From Sphingomonas abietis (GTDB lineage: Bacteria; Pseudomonadota; Alphaproteobacteria; Sphingomonadales; Sphingomonadaceae), in the NCBI RefSeq assembly GCF_027625475.1, contig NZ_CP115174.1:3197001-3261000 (forward strand): DNA of 64,000 bases, given 5' to 3'. The notes under the pieces were generated by a model. It made no database searches, was not told the origin of the DNA, and saw only the letters and a program-made list of their open reading frames with translations. Numbering within the stretch: position 1 is the first letter of the stretch; every line of letters starts with the position of its first letter. Made by a program: the position numbers and the translations under genes. Positions 10,434 through 21,303 of this stretch are shown one piece after another.

Positions 10434-11455
10434 AGGGGCGGCGGGGCCGCCGTGCTGCCGCGCACGATCAGTTCGTAGGGCAGTTCGCGCCGGAAACGGG
10501 GATCGGTGGGCGCATCGCGATAGCTCGGATCGATCAGGATATCGACCGCCGCCGCCGCCATCTCGCCCACCGGCTGACGGATGGTGGTGATCGGCGGCCA
10601 CGCGACGCGCGCCGTCGGCCCGTCATCGAAACCGGCGATTGACAGTTGGCCCGGCACCGCGATGCCCCGCCGGGCGGCGGCCGCCGACACGCCGAGCGCC
10701 ATATCGTCATTGCTGGCGAAGATCGCGGTCGGGCGGGTTGCCCGGCCGAGCAGCGCCTCGCCCCCGTCGAGCCCGCCCCGAAACGTGAAATCGCCCGGCA
10801 CGATGCGATCGCGATCGACCGGCAGCCCGGCCCCGTGCATTGCGGACAGGAAGCCGGCACGGCGCTTGGGGGTCGCCGCGTGGCTGGGTATCCCCTCGAT
10901 CAGGCCGATGTCGCGATGGCCGAGATCGATCAGGTGCCGGGTCATCGCGAACGCCGCCCCCTCCTCGTCGATATCGACGGACCCCGATCGCTGATGATCC
11001 TTTCCCGGCGAGATGAGGACATAGGGCAGACCGATCCCGTCCAGCATGTCGAGCAACGGCGGCATCGCGCAGAGCGGCGGCGCCAGAATGGCACCATCGA
11101 GGCGCAGGCTGGCGATGCTCGCCATCAGATCGGGCTCCCATCCGTCGGTGCCGGTGTCCAACGGCTCGACGACGAGGTGATAATGCCGTTCCCGGCAGCG
11201 GATCAGCGCCCCGCGCTGCATCCCGGCCGCATAGCCCGACCAGGCCGGATCATCGAGGAACAGCCCGAGCAGATAGGAGCGCGCGCTGGACAGGCTGCGG
11301 GCGAAGGCATTGGGCCGATAGCCCAGCTCCTCCACCACGCGCATCACCGCTTCGCGCACGGCGGTGCGGACATGCGCCTCGCCGTTCATCACGCGCGACA
11401 CCGTCTTGGTCGATACCCCCGCCCGTTCCGCCACGTGCTTGATGGTGATCGTCAT
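10430..11455 (-). CDS. LacI-family transcriptional regulator
   Basis: A 341-residue repressor. The LacI HTH is at the N-terminus (TIKHVAERAGVSTKTVSRVMNGE), followed by the hinge RPNAFARSLSS and a sugar-binding periplasmic-protein-like core with FASNDDMALGV and the late IAGFDDGP. The start ATG overlaps the stop of the upstream sugar permease gene (ATGA), so the two form one transcript and the ligand is probably the sugar moved by that permease. It is the only LacI-type gene in the window and thus a candidate, not proven, for the operators in the hemicellulose locus. Confidence 0.93.
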   Translation of the reverse strand: MTITIKHVAERAGVSTKTVSRVMNGEAHVRTAVREAVMRVVEELGYRPNAFARSLSSARSYLLGLFLDDPAWSGYAAGMQRGALIRCRERHYHLVVEPLDTGTDGWEPDLMASIASLRLDGAILAPPLCAMPPLLDMLDGIGLPYVLISPGKDHQRSGSVDIDEEGAAFAMTRHLIDLGHRDIGLIEGIPSHAATPKRRAGFLSAMHGAGLPVDRDRIVPGDFTFRGGLDGGEALLGRATRPTAIFASNDDMALGVSAAAARRGIAVPGQLSIAGFDDGPTARVAWPPITTIRQPVGEMAAAAVDILIDPSYRDAPTDPRFRRELPYELIVRGSTAAPPPL

Positions 11456-12648
11456 GCTGCTCCGGGGACTCGCGGGGTAGTGGCACGCCCGAAGGCGAAG
11501 ATGACGCCGTAGCACAGGCCCGGCACGACGAGCGATGGCACAAGACCGATCCGATCCGCCAGCAATCCCGTCACCACCGGAATGACTGCACCGCCGACCA
11601 CCGCCATGCACAGCAGCATGGACGCGAGCGCGGCATCCTTGTCCTCCGCCGGCAAAGCCAGCGTGAAGATCAGCGGGAACATCACCGAATGGCACAGCCC
11701 GATCGCCAGCAGCGCGACACCGCCCACCGATCCGCGCGCCGTCATCGCGATCACCAGCAGCGACGCCGCGCCGATACAGGCCGCGCACAGCAGATGGCGG
11801 ATGCCGATGCGGCGCAGCGCGTAGGAGCCGGCGAAGCGCCCGGCCATCGCCCCGGCCCAATAGAGGCTGACCAGCCGCCCGGCGGCGAGCGGCGACTGGC
11901 CCAGCGTATCGGGCCGCATCAGATAATCGACGGCGAGCGTGGCGATCGTCACCTCGGCGCCGACATAGGCGAAGATCGCGCCCATCGCCGCCTGCATCCT
12001 GCCCCGCCGTACCAACGCGCCGAGTCCGGACCAGAGCAGCGGCGACGATCGCGGGCGTGGCAGCAGATCGCGATGCGCCCAGAAGGCGGCGGCGAGCAGC
12101 AGCAGCGCCACCGCACCGATCAGGAACGGCTGAACGGGCGCCGCCGCCGCCGCCCGGCCGAGCAGGAACCATGCCCCGATCAACGGCCCGATCACCGTGC
12201 CCAGCGAATTGAACGCCTGCAGCAGCGTGAAGCGCGGCGCCATCCGGACGGAACCGCCGAACGCCGTCGTCACCGCATTGCCCGAGATCTGGAGGAAGGT
12301 GACGCCCGCCGACATCACCAGCAGGGTCGTCAGCACGAACGCGAAATCGCGCTGCCCCTGCGCGACGGCGAAGAGCAGGCAGCCGCTCGCCATGATCGCC
12401 AGCCCCGCCGTGATCGCGCGCATCGCGCCGATCCGGATCGACCATAAGGTAATCGGCAGCGCGAACAGCAGGTAACTCGAATAATAAGCGAGATGGACGC
12501 TGAGCGCCTGCGCGTAATCGAGCCCCAGCGTGATCTGCAGACGCGGCACCAGAAGGTTCACGATCGCATTGAGCAGTCCGCCACCACCATAGACGCCGAG
12601 CAGCAAGCAGAACAGGCGGTCGGCGACCCTATCGTCCGGCGGATTCAT
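11452..12648 (-). CDS. FucP-like MFS sugar permease
   Basis: A 398-residue major-facilitator transporter with about 12 hydrophobic segments in the inner membrane. The early GGGGLLNAIVNLLVPRLQ, LAYYSSYLLFALP and FLQISGNAVTTAFG segments resemble the fucose/glucose/galactose:H+ symporter (FucP) branch. The exact sugar is unknown. It is coupled to the LacI regulator at its 3' end. Confidence 0.87.
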   Translation of the reverse strand: MNPPDDRVADRLFCLLLGVYGGGGLLNAIVNLLVPRLQITLGLDYAQALSVHLAYYSSYLLFALPITLWSIRIGAMRAITAGLAIMASGCLLFAVAQGQRDFAFVLTTLLVMSAGVTFLQISGNAVTTAFGGSVRMAPRFTLLQAFNSLGTVIGPLIGAWFLLGRAAAAAPVQPFLIGAVALLLLAAAFWAHRDLLPRPRSSPLLWSGLGALVRRGRMQAAMGAIFAYVGAEVTIATLAVDYLMRPDTLGQSPLAAGRLVSLYWAGAMAGRFAGSYALRRIGIRHLLCAACIGAASLLVIAMTARGSVGGVALLAIGLCHSVMFPLIFTLALPAEDKDAALASMLLCMAVVGGAVIPVVTGLLADRIGLVPSLVVPGLCYGVIFAFGRATTPRVPGAA

Positions 12649-12764
12649 CCCGGCGATCGTAGCGGCAAGCGCTGCCGCCGCAAGCGCGCGGCACGCGACG
12701 GCCCCCGCCGATCAGCGACACGCCATCGCGGACGGCGGCATTCCCCCCGCCCGGGGGCTTGGCA

Positions 12765-13409
12765 TCAGGCCGGTATGGCCATGACCAGTTCGGGCTGGAA
12801 CCGCACCGCCTCGTCATCGAGCCGCCGCGCATCCCGCGCGCAGACATGATCGAGCAGGCGATCGAGCACCCGCTGGCCCTCCTGCCATGCGCCGACGCCG
12901 GACTGTCCGCCGATATGGCCGACCTCTCCCGCATCGCACAGCGCGGCCAACCAATTGCCCGCCATTTCGCGGGAACGTCCCATCTCGCACCATGGATCGT
13001 TGCGACTGGCGACCACCACCGTCGGGAACGGCAGCACGGCGCGCGGACTCGGCGCGAATTCGGCGATCCGCCGGTCGAGGCTGACGCGATCGAGATCGGG
13101 CGGGGCGACCAGCATCGCCCCCGCCACCGGCCGCGCCGCCGCCTCGCCCGCCAGCGAGGCCCACCATGCGACGAGATGGCAGGACAGGCTGTGCGCGACC
13201 AGCACCACCGGCCCCCGCGCCTGCGCGATCGCCCGTTCCAGCCGCGCGATCCACATGTTGCGGGAAGGCTGGGACCAGTTGCCGAGTTCGACCCGATCGA
13301 CATTCGGACGCTCGCATTCCCAGCGCGTCTGCCAATGATCGGGGCCGCTACCATCGAGCCCCGGCAGAGTGAGACATAGCGGCGTCCGGCTCAAGCGATC
13401 TTGAAACAT
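12765..13409 (-). CDS. RBBP9/YdeN-like alpha/beta hydrolase
   Basis: A 214-residue serine hydrolase. The nucleophile elbow is VLVAHSLSCHL; an acid residue is in VVASRNDPWC and the His in GEVGHIGGQSG, in the order and spacing of the small RBBP9/YdeN serine hydrolases. LPGLDGSGPDHWQTRWE at the N-terminus is also typical. The substrate is unknown. It stands alone, divergent from the 148-residue hypothetical gene. Confidence 0.88.
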   Translation of the reverse strand: MFQDRLSRTPLCLTLPGLDGSGPDHWQTRWECERPNVDRVELGNWSQPSRNMWIARLERAIAQARGPVVLVAHSLSCHLVAWWASLAGEAAARPVAGAMLVAPPDLDRVSLDRRIAEFAPSPRAVLPFPTVVVASRNDPWCEMGRSREMAGNWLAALCDAGEVGHIGGQSGVGAWQEGQRVLDRLLDHVCARDARRLDDEAVRFQPELVMAIPA

Positions 13410-13633
13410 GGGGCGTCCTCCTCTCGCAGTAGCTCGCAGTAGAGGGTGAAGATGACGACGATAATTGCCTAGTACAAGCCAAGGCTATTCATCCTGGCGC
13501 AACCTTTGATCGGGAGTGCGCCGAAGGGCAGAGTCCATGCGCCAGAGCGTTTTGCGAATCGCTCGCAATCCACTTGACGCCTGCCGCCAACCCTTGTTTA
13601 TTGCGATCAATTCGCAACTGAGGAGAGCCGCTC

Positions 13634-14080
13634 ATGTATGACCTGATCGATCGGCCTGTGGCCCTGCTGGCACCCGGCGGGCGGTTCATGCTCTGGGCCA
13701 TGCGTGGCTGGATCCAGTCGGCCACCAAGGGCCATTGCCCGCCCGGCGCGCTCGCCCCCGCCTTCGCGCGCCATGGTGCCCTGCCGGCCCTGCCCCATTT
13801 TCATATGCTGCTGGCCGAGCTGAACCATCGCGCGATCCGGCAGATCGCCTTCTCGCCGCTGCCCTGCGGCCTGATCGGCGAGGATGAGGCGGTGCTGCTC
13901 CAGCTTTGCCGCGATGCCTGCGACAATCCCCCCCATGCCCGCGCCACGCTCGAACTGCTGCTGGAGGAAGAGGCGGTCGGCACCGCGTTTGGCGCCTTGC
14001 TGTCGGCGACCACGAAGCTGAAGGAGGTCGGGCTGGCCGATATCGCGTTCGAGCAGGATCGCGCCACCGGGCTGCGCTGA
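13634..14080 (+). CDS. Conserved-looking hypothetical protein, 148 residues
   Basis: I do not recognise a family. The protein starts MYDLIDRPVALLAPGGRFMLWAMRGW, has a mildly hydrophobic N-terminal third and a helical, acidic C-terminal half (EDEAVLLQLCRDACDN, LELLLEEEAVGTAFGALLSA). No signal peptide, metal or nucleotide motif is visible. GAGGAGAG upstream of the ATG and codon use like the neighbours support a real gene. It lies 42 bp before cysS and may be cotranscribed with it. Confidence 0.75.
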   Translation: MYDLIDRPVALLAPGGRFMLWAMRGWIQSATKGHCPPGALAPAFARHGALPALPHFHMLLAELNHRAIRQIAFSPLPCGLIGEDEAVLLQLCRDACDNPPHARATLELLLEEEAVGTAFGALLSATTKLKEVGLADIAFEQDRATGLR

Positions 14081-14122
14081 GCCCCCTTCTCGGCTGCGTC
14101 GCGAGCGGCTAAGGCGCGGCTC

Positions 14123-15649
14123 ATGACGCAGACCGGTGCCCCGCTTACGCTCTTCAACAGCCTCACCCGTTCGGCCGAGACTTTCGTGCCGATCGACCCG
14201 AAAATGGTGCGGCTCTACTCGTGCGGGCCGACGGTCTATTCGACCGCCCATCTCGGCAATCTGCGCGCCTATGTGTTCACCGATACGCTGCGCCGGGTGC
14301 TGAACTGGAAGGGCTATGCCACCACCCATGTGATCAACATCACCGATGTCGGCCACCTCACCTCGGACGCCGATGCCGGCGACGACAAGATGGAGCTCGC
14401 CGCCCAGAAATCCGGCACCACGATCTGGGATGTCGCCGCGCGTTACACCCGGTTGTTCAAGGATGACCTGAAGGCGCTCGGCATCCTCGATCCGTCGATC
14501 TGGAGCGTCGCGACCGATCATGTGCAGGACATGATCGCCTTCGCCCAGACCTTGCAGGATCATGGCGCCACCTATGAGCTGGACGGCGGCCTCTATTTCG
14601 ATGTCTCCAAGGTGCCGGACTATGGCCGCCTCGCCGGCCAGCATGGCGGCCCCGAGATCGGCCGGATCGAGACGGTCGAGGGCAAGCGCCACGCCGCCGA
14701 CTTCGCGATCTGGCGCAAGTCTCCGGCCGGCGAGCAGCGGCAGATGGAATGGCTTTCGCCATGGGGGCCGGGCGCGCCGGGCTGGCATCTCGAATGTTCG
14801 GTGATGAGCCTCAAATATCTCGGCGAGCAGTTCGACATCCACACTGGCGGAATCGATCATCGCGAGATCCATCACTGCAACGAGATCGCGCAGAACCAGG
14901 CCTATAACGACACCGCAAGAACCGGCGCCAACGTCTGGATGCACAACAACTTCCTGGTCGATCGCACCGGCAAGATGTCGAAGTCCAAGGGCGGTGTCGC
15001 GACGCTGGGGGCGCTGGTTGCGCGGGGCGCCCATCCGCTCGCCTACCGGCTGCTGTGCCTCGGCGCCCATTATCGATCCGAACTGGAATTCTCGCTGGAG
15101 GCGGTGGCGGCCGCGCTGACCCGGCTCAAGCGGCTGGTATTGGCGATCGCCGCGCTGAAGGCCGAGGCCGGGCTCGACGACGCCATGCTCCGCCCGGCGC
15201 GCGAGGCCGGTTTCGGCAAGGGTGCGCCGTTCGATTGGCAGCGCCACCAGTTCGAAGCCGGGCTCTCGGCGGACGCCGTCGCCTTCGTCGCGCGCTTCGA
15301 CGAGGCACTCGCCGGCGACCTGATGATCCCGCAGGCCTTGCCGGTGCTGGACGCGGTGATCGCCTCCACGCTCCCGGCCGACGAGAAGCTCCGGCTAATC
15401 GGCAGCTTCGATCTCGCTCTGGGGCTGGGGCTGCTCGACCTCGATCGGCGCGACCTCTCGGTGCAGCCCAAGGATGCGGCGCTGGCAGACGCGGAGGTCG
15501 AGGCGTTGCTCGACAATCGGCAGGCCGCACGGGCCGCCAAGGATTTCGCGGCGTCGGATGCGGCGCGCGATAGCCTCAAGGCCGCCGGCATCGAGATCAT
15601 GGACGGCGATCCGCTCCGCTGGGAATGGCGCCCCCAACTCACCGACTGA
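14123..15649 (+). CDS. cysS: Cysteine--tRNA ligase
   Basis: A 508-residue class I aminoacyl-tRNA synthetase that charges tRNA-Cys in the cytoplasm. Visible are the zinc ligand Cys34 (YSCGPTVY), the HIGH-type HLGN at 43-46, further zinc ligands in HLECS and IHHCNEIAQNQ, and KMSKS at 284-288. The C-terminal anticodon region (after ~360) carries the helical ARAAKDFAASDAARD segment typical of CysS. It is slightly longer than the usual ~460-480 residues because of insertions in the C-terminal half. Confidence 0.97.
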   Translation: MTQTGAPLTLFNSLTRSAETFVPIDPKMVRLYSCGPTVYSTAHLGNLRAYVFTDTLRRVLNWKGYATTHVINITDVGHLTSDADAGDDKMELAAQKSGTTIWDVAARYTRLFKDDLKALGILDPSIWSVATDHVQDMIAFAQTLQDHGATYELDGGLYFDVSKVPDYGRLAGQHGGPEIGRIETVEGKRHAADFAIWRKSPAGEQRQMEWLSPWGPGAPGWHLECSVMSLKYLGEQFDIHTGGIDHREIHHCNEIAQNQAYNDTARTGANVWMHNNFLVDRTGKMSKSKGGVATLGALVARGAHPLAYRLLCLGAHYRSELEFSLEAVAAALTRLKRLVLAIAALKAEAGLDDAMLRPAREAGFGKGAPFDWQRHQFEAGLSADAVAFVARFDEALAGDLMIPQALPVLDAVIASTLPADEKLRLIGSFDLALGLGLLDLDRRDLSVQPKDAALADAEVEALLDNRQAARAAKDFAASDAARDSLKAAGIEIMDGDPLRWEWRPQLTD

Positions 15650-15751
15650 GTGTTTTCGACGCCCGTCCGGCTCATATTTTCCTCATGACTTAATCCGGCC
15701 CAACCGGCATGATGCACCTTACAGGGGCATGGCGCTGCGGGGGCAAGGCGC

Positions 15752-16921
15752 ATGGGGGGATCGCGCGCGATCAGGCTGCTCAGCGTCGTCGGCACACGGC
15801 CGGAGGCGATCAAGATCGCGCCTGTGGCGCTGGCGGCCGCCCCACGCTCCCACATCAATCATCGTATCCTCGCCACCGGCCAGCATGGCGAGCTGTTCGA
15901 CGAGGCGCTGGCCGACTTCGGGCTGCATCCCGAGCTGAGATTGCCGCCCCTCCTGCATGACTCCTCTCTCGACGTGATGACGGCGCGTTTCGCCGATGCG
16001 ATCGCCGCGACCCTCCGCTCGGAACGACCCGACATGGTGCTGGTCCAGGGCGACACAACCTCCGCTTATGCCGGCGCGATCGCCGCACATCGGCTCGGCC
16101 TCCCGATCGGCCATGTCGAGGCCGGCCTGCGCTCGCACGATCTTCACTGTCCCTGGCCGGAAGAGCGCAACCGCGTGATGATCGACCGGCTCGCCACCCT
16201 GCTCTTCGCCCCGACGTCGGAGGCCAGGGCCAATCTCGTGGCCGAGGCGGGCGTCGTGACCGGCATCGTTACGGTGACGGGCAATACCGGCATCGATGCC
16301 CTGCTCGCCATGCGGGCGAGGCTCCCCGCCCCCACGAGCAGCGCGGACCAGGCCCTGATCCTGCTGACCTGCCACCGAAGGGAGAACATCGGCACCGGCA
16401 TCGAGGCGATCTGCGATGCCGCACGCCGTCTGGCCGATCGCGGTGACGTCATGATTCTCTGCCCGGTCCACCCCAATCCCGCCGTCGGCGACATTGTGCG
16501 CGCTCGCCTTGCCGAGCATCCGGCGATCACGCTGACCGGCGCGCTGCGCTATCGCGACGTCGTGGCGGCGATGGCGGCGGCACGGTTGATCCTCATCGAT
16601 AGCGGCGGCATCCAGGAGGAAGCCCCCGCGCTCGGCATTCCCGTGCTGGTGCTGCGTGACGTCACCGAACGGCCGGAGGGGCTGGCGACCGGCAATCTCG
16701 CGCTGGTCGGCACCGATGCGGATCGGATCGTCGTCACCGCATCGCGCCTGCTCGACGATCCCGCCGCCCATGCCGCCATGGCGTGCCCCGCCTTTCCCTT
16801 CGGACAGGGCGATGCGGCGACGAAGATCCTCGATGCCATCGAACAATATTTCTCGTCAGACCCGCCTGACGATCATCCATTGCCTTTCGGGCACGCGTCG
16901 ATCATGGACGTCGCCCGATAA
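15752..16921 (+). CDS. wecB: UDP-N-acetylglucosamine 2-epimerase (non-hydrolysing)
   Basis: A 389-residue enzyme interconverting UDP-GlcNAc and UDP-ManNAc, precursor for surface polysaccharide. The family signature appears in order: [14 protein letters not shown] at ~12-25, [11 protein letters not shown] near 108, [11 protein letters not shown] near 125, [19 protein letters not shown] near 207 and [10 protein letters not shown] near 288. It lies 11 bp before the DAHP synthase gene. Its product could feed the glycan locus at 4.6-10.4 kb, but that link is inference. Confidence 0.93.
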   Translation: MGGSRAIRLLSVVGTRPEAIKIAPVALAAAPRSHINHRILATGQHGELFDEALADFGLHPELRLPPLLHDSSLDVMTARFADAIAATLRSERPDMVLVQGDTTSAYAGAIAAHRLGLPIGHVEAGLRSHDLHCPWPEERNRVMIDRLATLLFAPTSEARANLVAEAGVVTGIVTVTGNTGIDALLAMRARLPAPTSSADQALILLTCHRRENIGTGIEAICDAARRLADRGDVMILCPVHPNPAVGDIVRARLAEHPAITLTGALRYRDVVAAMAAARLILIDSGGIQEEAPALGIPVLVLRDVTERPEGLATGNLALVGTDADRIVVTASRLLDDPAAHAAMACPAFPFGQGDAATKILDAIEQYFSSDPPDDHPLPFGHASIMDVAR

Positions 16922-16932
16922 GGAGCAAGATC

Positions 16933-18306
16933 ATGGCCACCGCCTGGGCCCCCGAAAGCTGGCGCGGATTTGAAGCGCGACAGTTGCCCGAATATCCCGA
17001 TGCCGCTGCGCTTGCCGCCGCCGAAGCCAAGGTCGCGAACTTTCCGCCGCTGGTCTTTGCCGGCGAGGCGCGCGCGCTGACGGCCGAACTCGCCACCGTG
17101 GCAGCCGGCAAGGGCTTTCTGCTCCAGGGCGGCGATTGCGCCGAGAGCTTCGCGGAATTCCATCCGAACAACATCCGCGACACCTTCCGCGTCATCCTCC
17201 AGATGGCGGTGGTGCTGACCTATGCGTCCAAGCTGCCGATCGTGAAGGTCGGCCGCATGGCGGGCCAGTTCGCCAAGCCGCGCTCGGCCAATATGGAGGA
17301 GATCGGCGGCGTCTCGCTGCCCAGCTACCGCGGCGACAATGTCAACGACATCGCCTTCACCCCGGAATCGCGCACCCCCGATCCCGAGCGGATGATACGC
17401 GGCTACAACCAGTCCGCCTCGACGCTCAACCTGCTGCGGGCTTTCGCGCAGGGTGGCTACGCCAATCTCGTGCAGGTCCACCGCTGGACGCTCGACTTCA
17501 TGGGCCGCAGCCCATGGGCCGAGCGCTACCAGGCACTGGCCGACCGGATCAGCGACGCGCTCGACTTCATGGCCGCCTGCGGCATCGATCCCGAGACGCA
17601 GCCGCAGCTCCAGGGCACGCATTTCTACACCAGCCACGAAGGGCTGCTGCTCCCCTATGAGCAGGCGATGACGCGCCAGGATTCGCTGACCGGCGACTGG
17701 TACGACACCTCCGCCCACATGATCTGGATCGGCGACCGCACCCGCTTCGAAGGCTCGGCGCATGTCGAATATCTGCGCGGCATCGGCAACCCGATCGGCA
17801 TCAAATGCGGCCCGAGCCTCGAGCCGGACGTGCTGCTGCGCCTGCTCGACACGCTCGATCCCGCCCGCGCGCCGGGTCGGATCACGCTGATCACCCGCTA
17901 TGGGCACGACAAGATCGAGAAGGGCCTCCCCGCCCTCGTCCGCGCGGTCAAGCGCGAGGGGCGCCCGGTGGTGTGGTCGTGCGATCCGATGCACGGCAAC
18001 GTCGTCAAGGCCGCCAACGGCTACAAGACGCGCCCGTTCGAGCGCATCCTCGCCGAAGTCCGCGGCTTCTTCGCGGTGCATCGCGCCGAGGGGACGCATG
18101 GCGGCGGCATCCATGTCGAGATGACCGGCCAGAATGTCACCGAATGCACCGGCGGCGCGGTCGCGATCACCGACGAGGGGCTGGCCGCGCGCTATCACAC
18201 CCATTGCGATCCGCGCCTCAACGCCGGCCAGTCGCTCGAACTCGCCTTCCTGCTCGCCGATATGGTGAACCAGGAAATGAAGGAACGCGAGCGCCGCGCC
18301 GCCTGA
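16933..18306 (+). CDS. Class II 3-deoxy-7-phosphoheptulonate (DAHP) synthase
   Basis: A 457-residue plant-type DAHP synthase that condenses phosphoenolpyruvate with erythrose 4-phosphate, the first step of the shikimate pathway. Landmarks are [14 protein letters not shown] (residues ~62-75), [30 protein letters not shown], the active-site CDPMHGN near 355 and [15 protein letters not shown] near the C-terminus. Length and order match the class II family throughout. A strong inverted repeat follows the stop. Confidence 0.95.
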   Translation: MATAWAPESWRGFEARQLPEYPDAAALAAAEAKVANFPPLVFAGEARALTAELATVAAGKGFLLQGGDCAESFAEFHPNNIRDTFRVILQMAVVLTYASKLPIVKVGRMAGQFAKPRSANMEEIGGVSLPSYRGDNVNDIAFTPESRTPDPERMIRGYNQSASTLNLLRAFAQGGYANLVQVHRWTLDFMGRSPWAERYQALADRISDALDFMAACGIDPETQPQLQGTHFYTSHEGLLLPYEQAMTRQDSLTGDWYDTSAHMIWIGDRTRFEGSAHVEYLRGIGNPIGIKCGPSLEPDVLLRLLDTLDPARAPGRITLITRYGHDKIEKGLPALVRAVKREGRPVVWSCDPMHGNVVKAANGYKTRPFERILAEVRGFFAVHRAEGTHGGGIHVEMTGQNVTECTGGAVAITDEGLAARYHTHCDPRLNAGQSLELAFLLADMVNQEMKERERRAA

Positions 18307-18324
18307 TTGATTTTCCATATTGAC

Positions 18325-18359
18325 GCGGAGCCGGCTCGCCCATAGAGAGCCGGCTCCGC
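18325..18359. terminator. 13-bp perfect inverted repeat between DAHP synthase and tRNA-Glu
   Basis: GCGGAGCCGGCTC is repeated in perfect inverse around a 9-base loop (GCCCATAGA). It sits 18 bases after the DAHP synthase stop and 7 bases before the tRNA gene. There is no T-tract, so it may act as a terminator or as a transcript-processing hairpin ahead of the tRNA. Confidence 0.6.
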
Positions 18360-18366
18360 GCTCTAC

Positions 18367-18441
18367 GGCCCCTTCGTCTAGCGGTTAGGACGTCGCCCTC
18401 TCACGGCGAAAACACGAGTTCGATTCTCGTAGGGGTCACCA
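18367..18441 (+). tRNA. tRNA-Glu (anticodon CTC)
   Basis: A full cloverleaf can be folded: acceptor GGCCCCT paired with AGGGGTC (one G-T pair), anticodon stem TCGCC/GGCGA around the loop CTCTCAC (anticodon CTC, reading GAG), and T arm ACGAG-TTCGATT-CTCGT. The CCA end is encoded (discriminator A, then CCA). Confidence 0.95.
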
Positions 18442-18531
18442 GCGAAAGATCTTTGCCATCTATCGGTAGGATCGCCTGTTTGACCGACTCTGGACCATTG
18501 CGTTTGTCGCGAGCTCCAGGATGGAGCCGGC

Positions 18532-19755
18532 TCAGACGAGATCGAGCGCTACCGGTCGGGTGTCGGGAAACACCGTGGCGAGCCGATTGCTCCCTAGTCC
18601 GAACTGGCGCTGGACGATGCCGCCGATGAGCTCCCGATAGTCGGTCAGCACGGGCAGGTCGCGCTGCTGGTTGAGCGTCTCGGCGGTGATCCGCACCTGC
18701 GGGCCGGCGATCCGGCCGCCGCGCACGCCGCCGCCGATCACCCAATAGACGCTGCCATGGCCGTGGTCGGTGCCCTTATCGCCATTTTCGCGGAAGGTCC
18801 GCCCGAATTCGGAAACCACCACGACTGTGGTGTCGCGCCAGGCGTCCGGGCCGATTTCCTGCGCGAAGCCGGCGAGTCCACGGCCCAACTCGCCGATCCG
18901 GCCGGCAAGATAGCCCTGCGCGCCGCCCTGGTTGACGTGCGTATCCCATCCGCCGACATCGACGAAGGCGAGATTATATTGTTCGCGCATCAGCGTGCCG
19001 ATCCGGCGGGCGGAGAGCTCGAACCCCTTGGGAGTGACCGCGCCGCGGCTTGCCTGCGTCATCTCGTCGGCAAGCGACTTGAACACCGTCTCACGCGTCG
19101 CGAAGCCTTCGGCGACCGCATCGGCGAGAGCCGCATCGCCCAAGCGATTGGTCGTGTACATCGCCTCGATCAGCTTCGCCTCGCGCGGGTCGATCGTCGG
19201 CTTTAGGTTGCCGTTGAGGGCGATGTTGGGAATGGGCTGGTTCGCCATGCCCTGGAAGCAGAGCGGCACCTGTGCCGAGAAGGCCATCGGCCGATCCGTG
19301 CCGAGCGCGACCGCCAGCCGGGCCATGAAGCCCGAGCGGAAGTCGCGCGATCCTGCAATCGGTTGGCCGAGCTCGATCGTATCCTGCGTCTCGAAATGGC
19401 TGCGGCTCATGTCGTCGGTCCCCGCGAACGGCACGAATGCGATCTGCCGCTTCTGCCACAGCGGATAGAGACTGTCCCTCAGTGCCGGGTGCATCGCCCA
19501 GTCTCCGTCGAGCGGCAGCGCGGCGTCCGGATTGGACGGATCGGGGGCGTGCAACCCAATCGTCGGTCGCGCCTGGTGGTAGAAGTCGCTGCCGACCGGC
19601 GCGACGATGTTGGCGGCATCATAGGCACCGCGCAGGAAGACCAGCAGCAGGCGTCCCGATCCGGCGGCGGGCGTTGCGAACGCGCGACCGGCGACGATCA
19701 TCGGAGCGAAGGCGGCAGCGGCCTTGAGCAGGTCTCGGCGATGCATGATGCTCAT
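18532..19755 (-). CDS. DUF1501 protein, exported by Tat
   Basis: A 407-residue protein of the DUF1501 (alkaline-phosphatase/sulfatase-like fold) family. The N-terminus HRRDLLKAAAAFAPMIVAGRAFA reads as a twin-arginine-type export signal, with cleavage near residue 28. LLLVFLRGAYDAANIVAP, the RSHFETQD segment and VVVVSEFGRTFREN with KGTDHGHG are characteristic of the family. Its reaction is unknown. It follows the DUF1800 gene by 6 bp; the two families are usually found as a pair, so they probably act together in the periplasm. Confidence 0.9.
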   Translation of the reverse strand: MSIMHRRDLLKAAAAFAPMIVAGRAFATPAAGSGRLLLVFLRGAYDAANIVAPVGSDFYHQARPTIGLHAPDPSNPDAALPLDGDWAMHPALRDSLYPLWQKRQIAFVPFAGTDDMSRSHFETQDTIELGQPIAGSRDFRSGFMARLAVALGTDRPMAFSAQVPLCFQGMANQPIPNIALNGNLKPTIDPREAKLIEAMYTTNRLGDAALADAVAEGFATRETVFKSLADEMTQASRGAVTPKGFELSARRIGTLMREQYNLAFVDVGGWDTHVNQGGAQGYLAGRIGELGRGLAGFAQEIGPDAWRDTTVVVVSEFGRTFRENGDKGTDHGHGSVYWVIGGGVRGGRIAGPQVRITAETLNQQRDLPVLTDYRELIGGIVQRQFGLGSNRLATVFPDTRPVALDLV

Positions 19756-19761
19756 CTCCTT

Positions 19762-21303
<1,542 letters not shown>

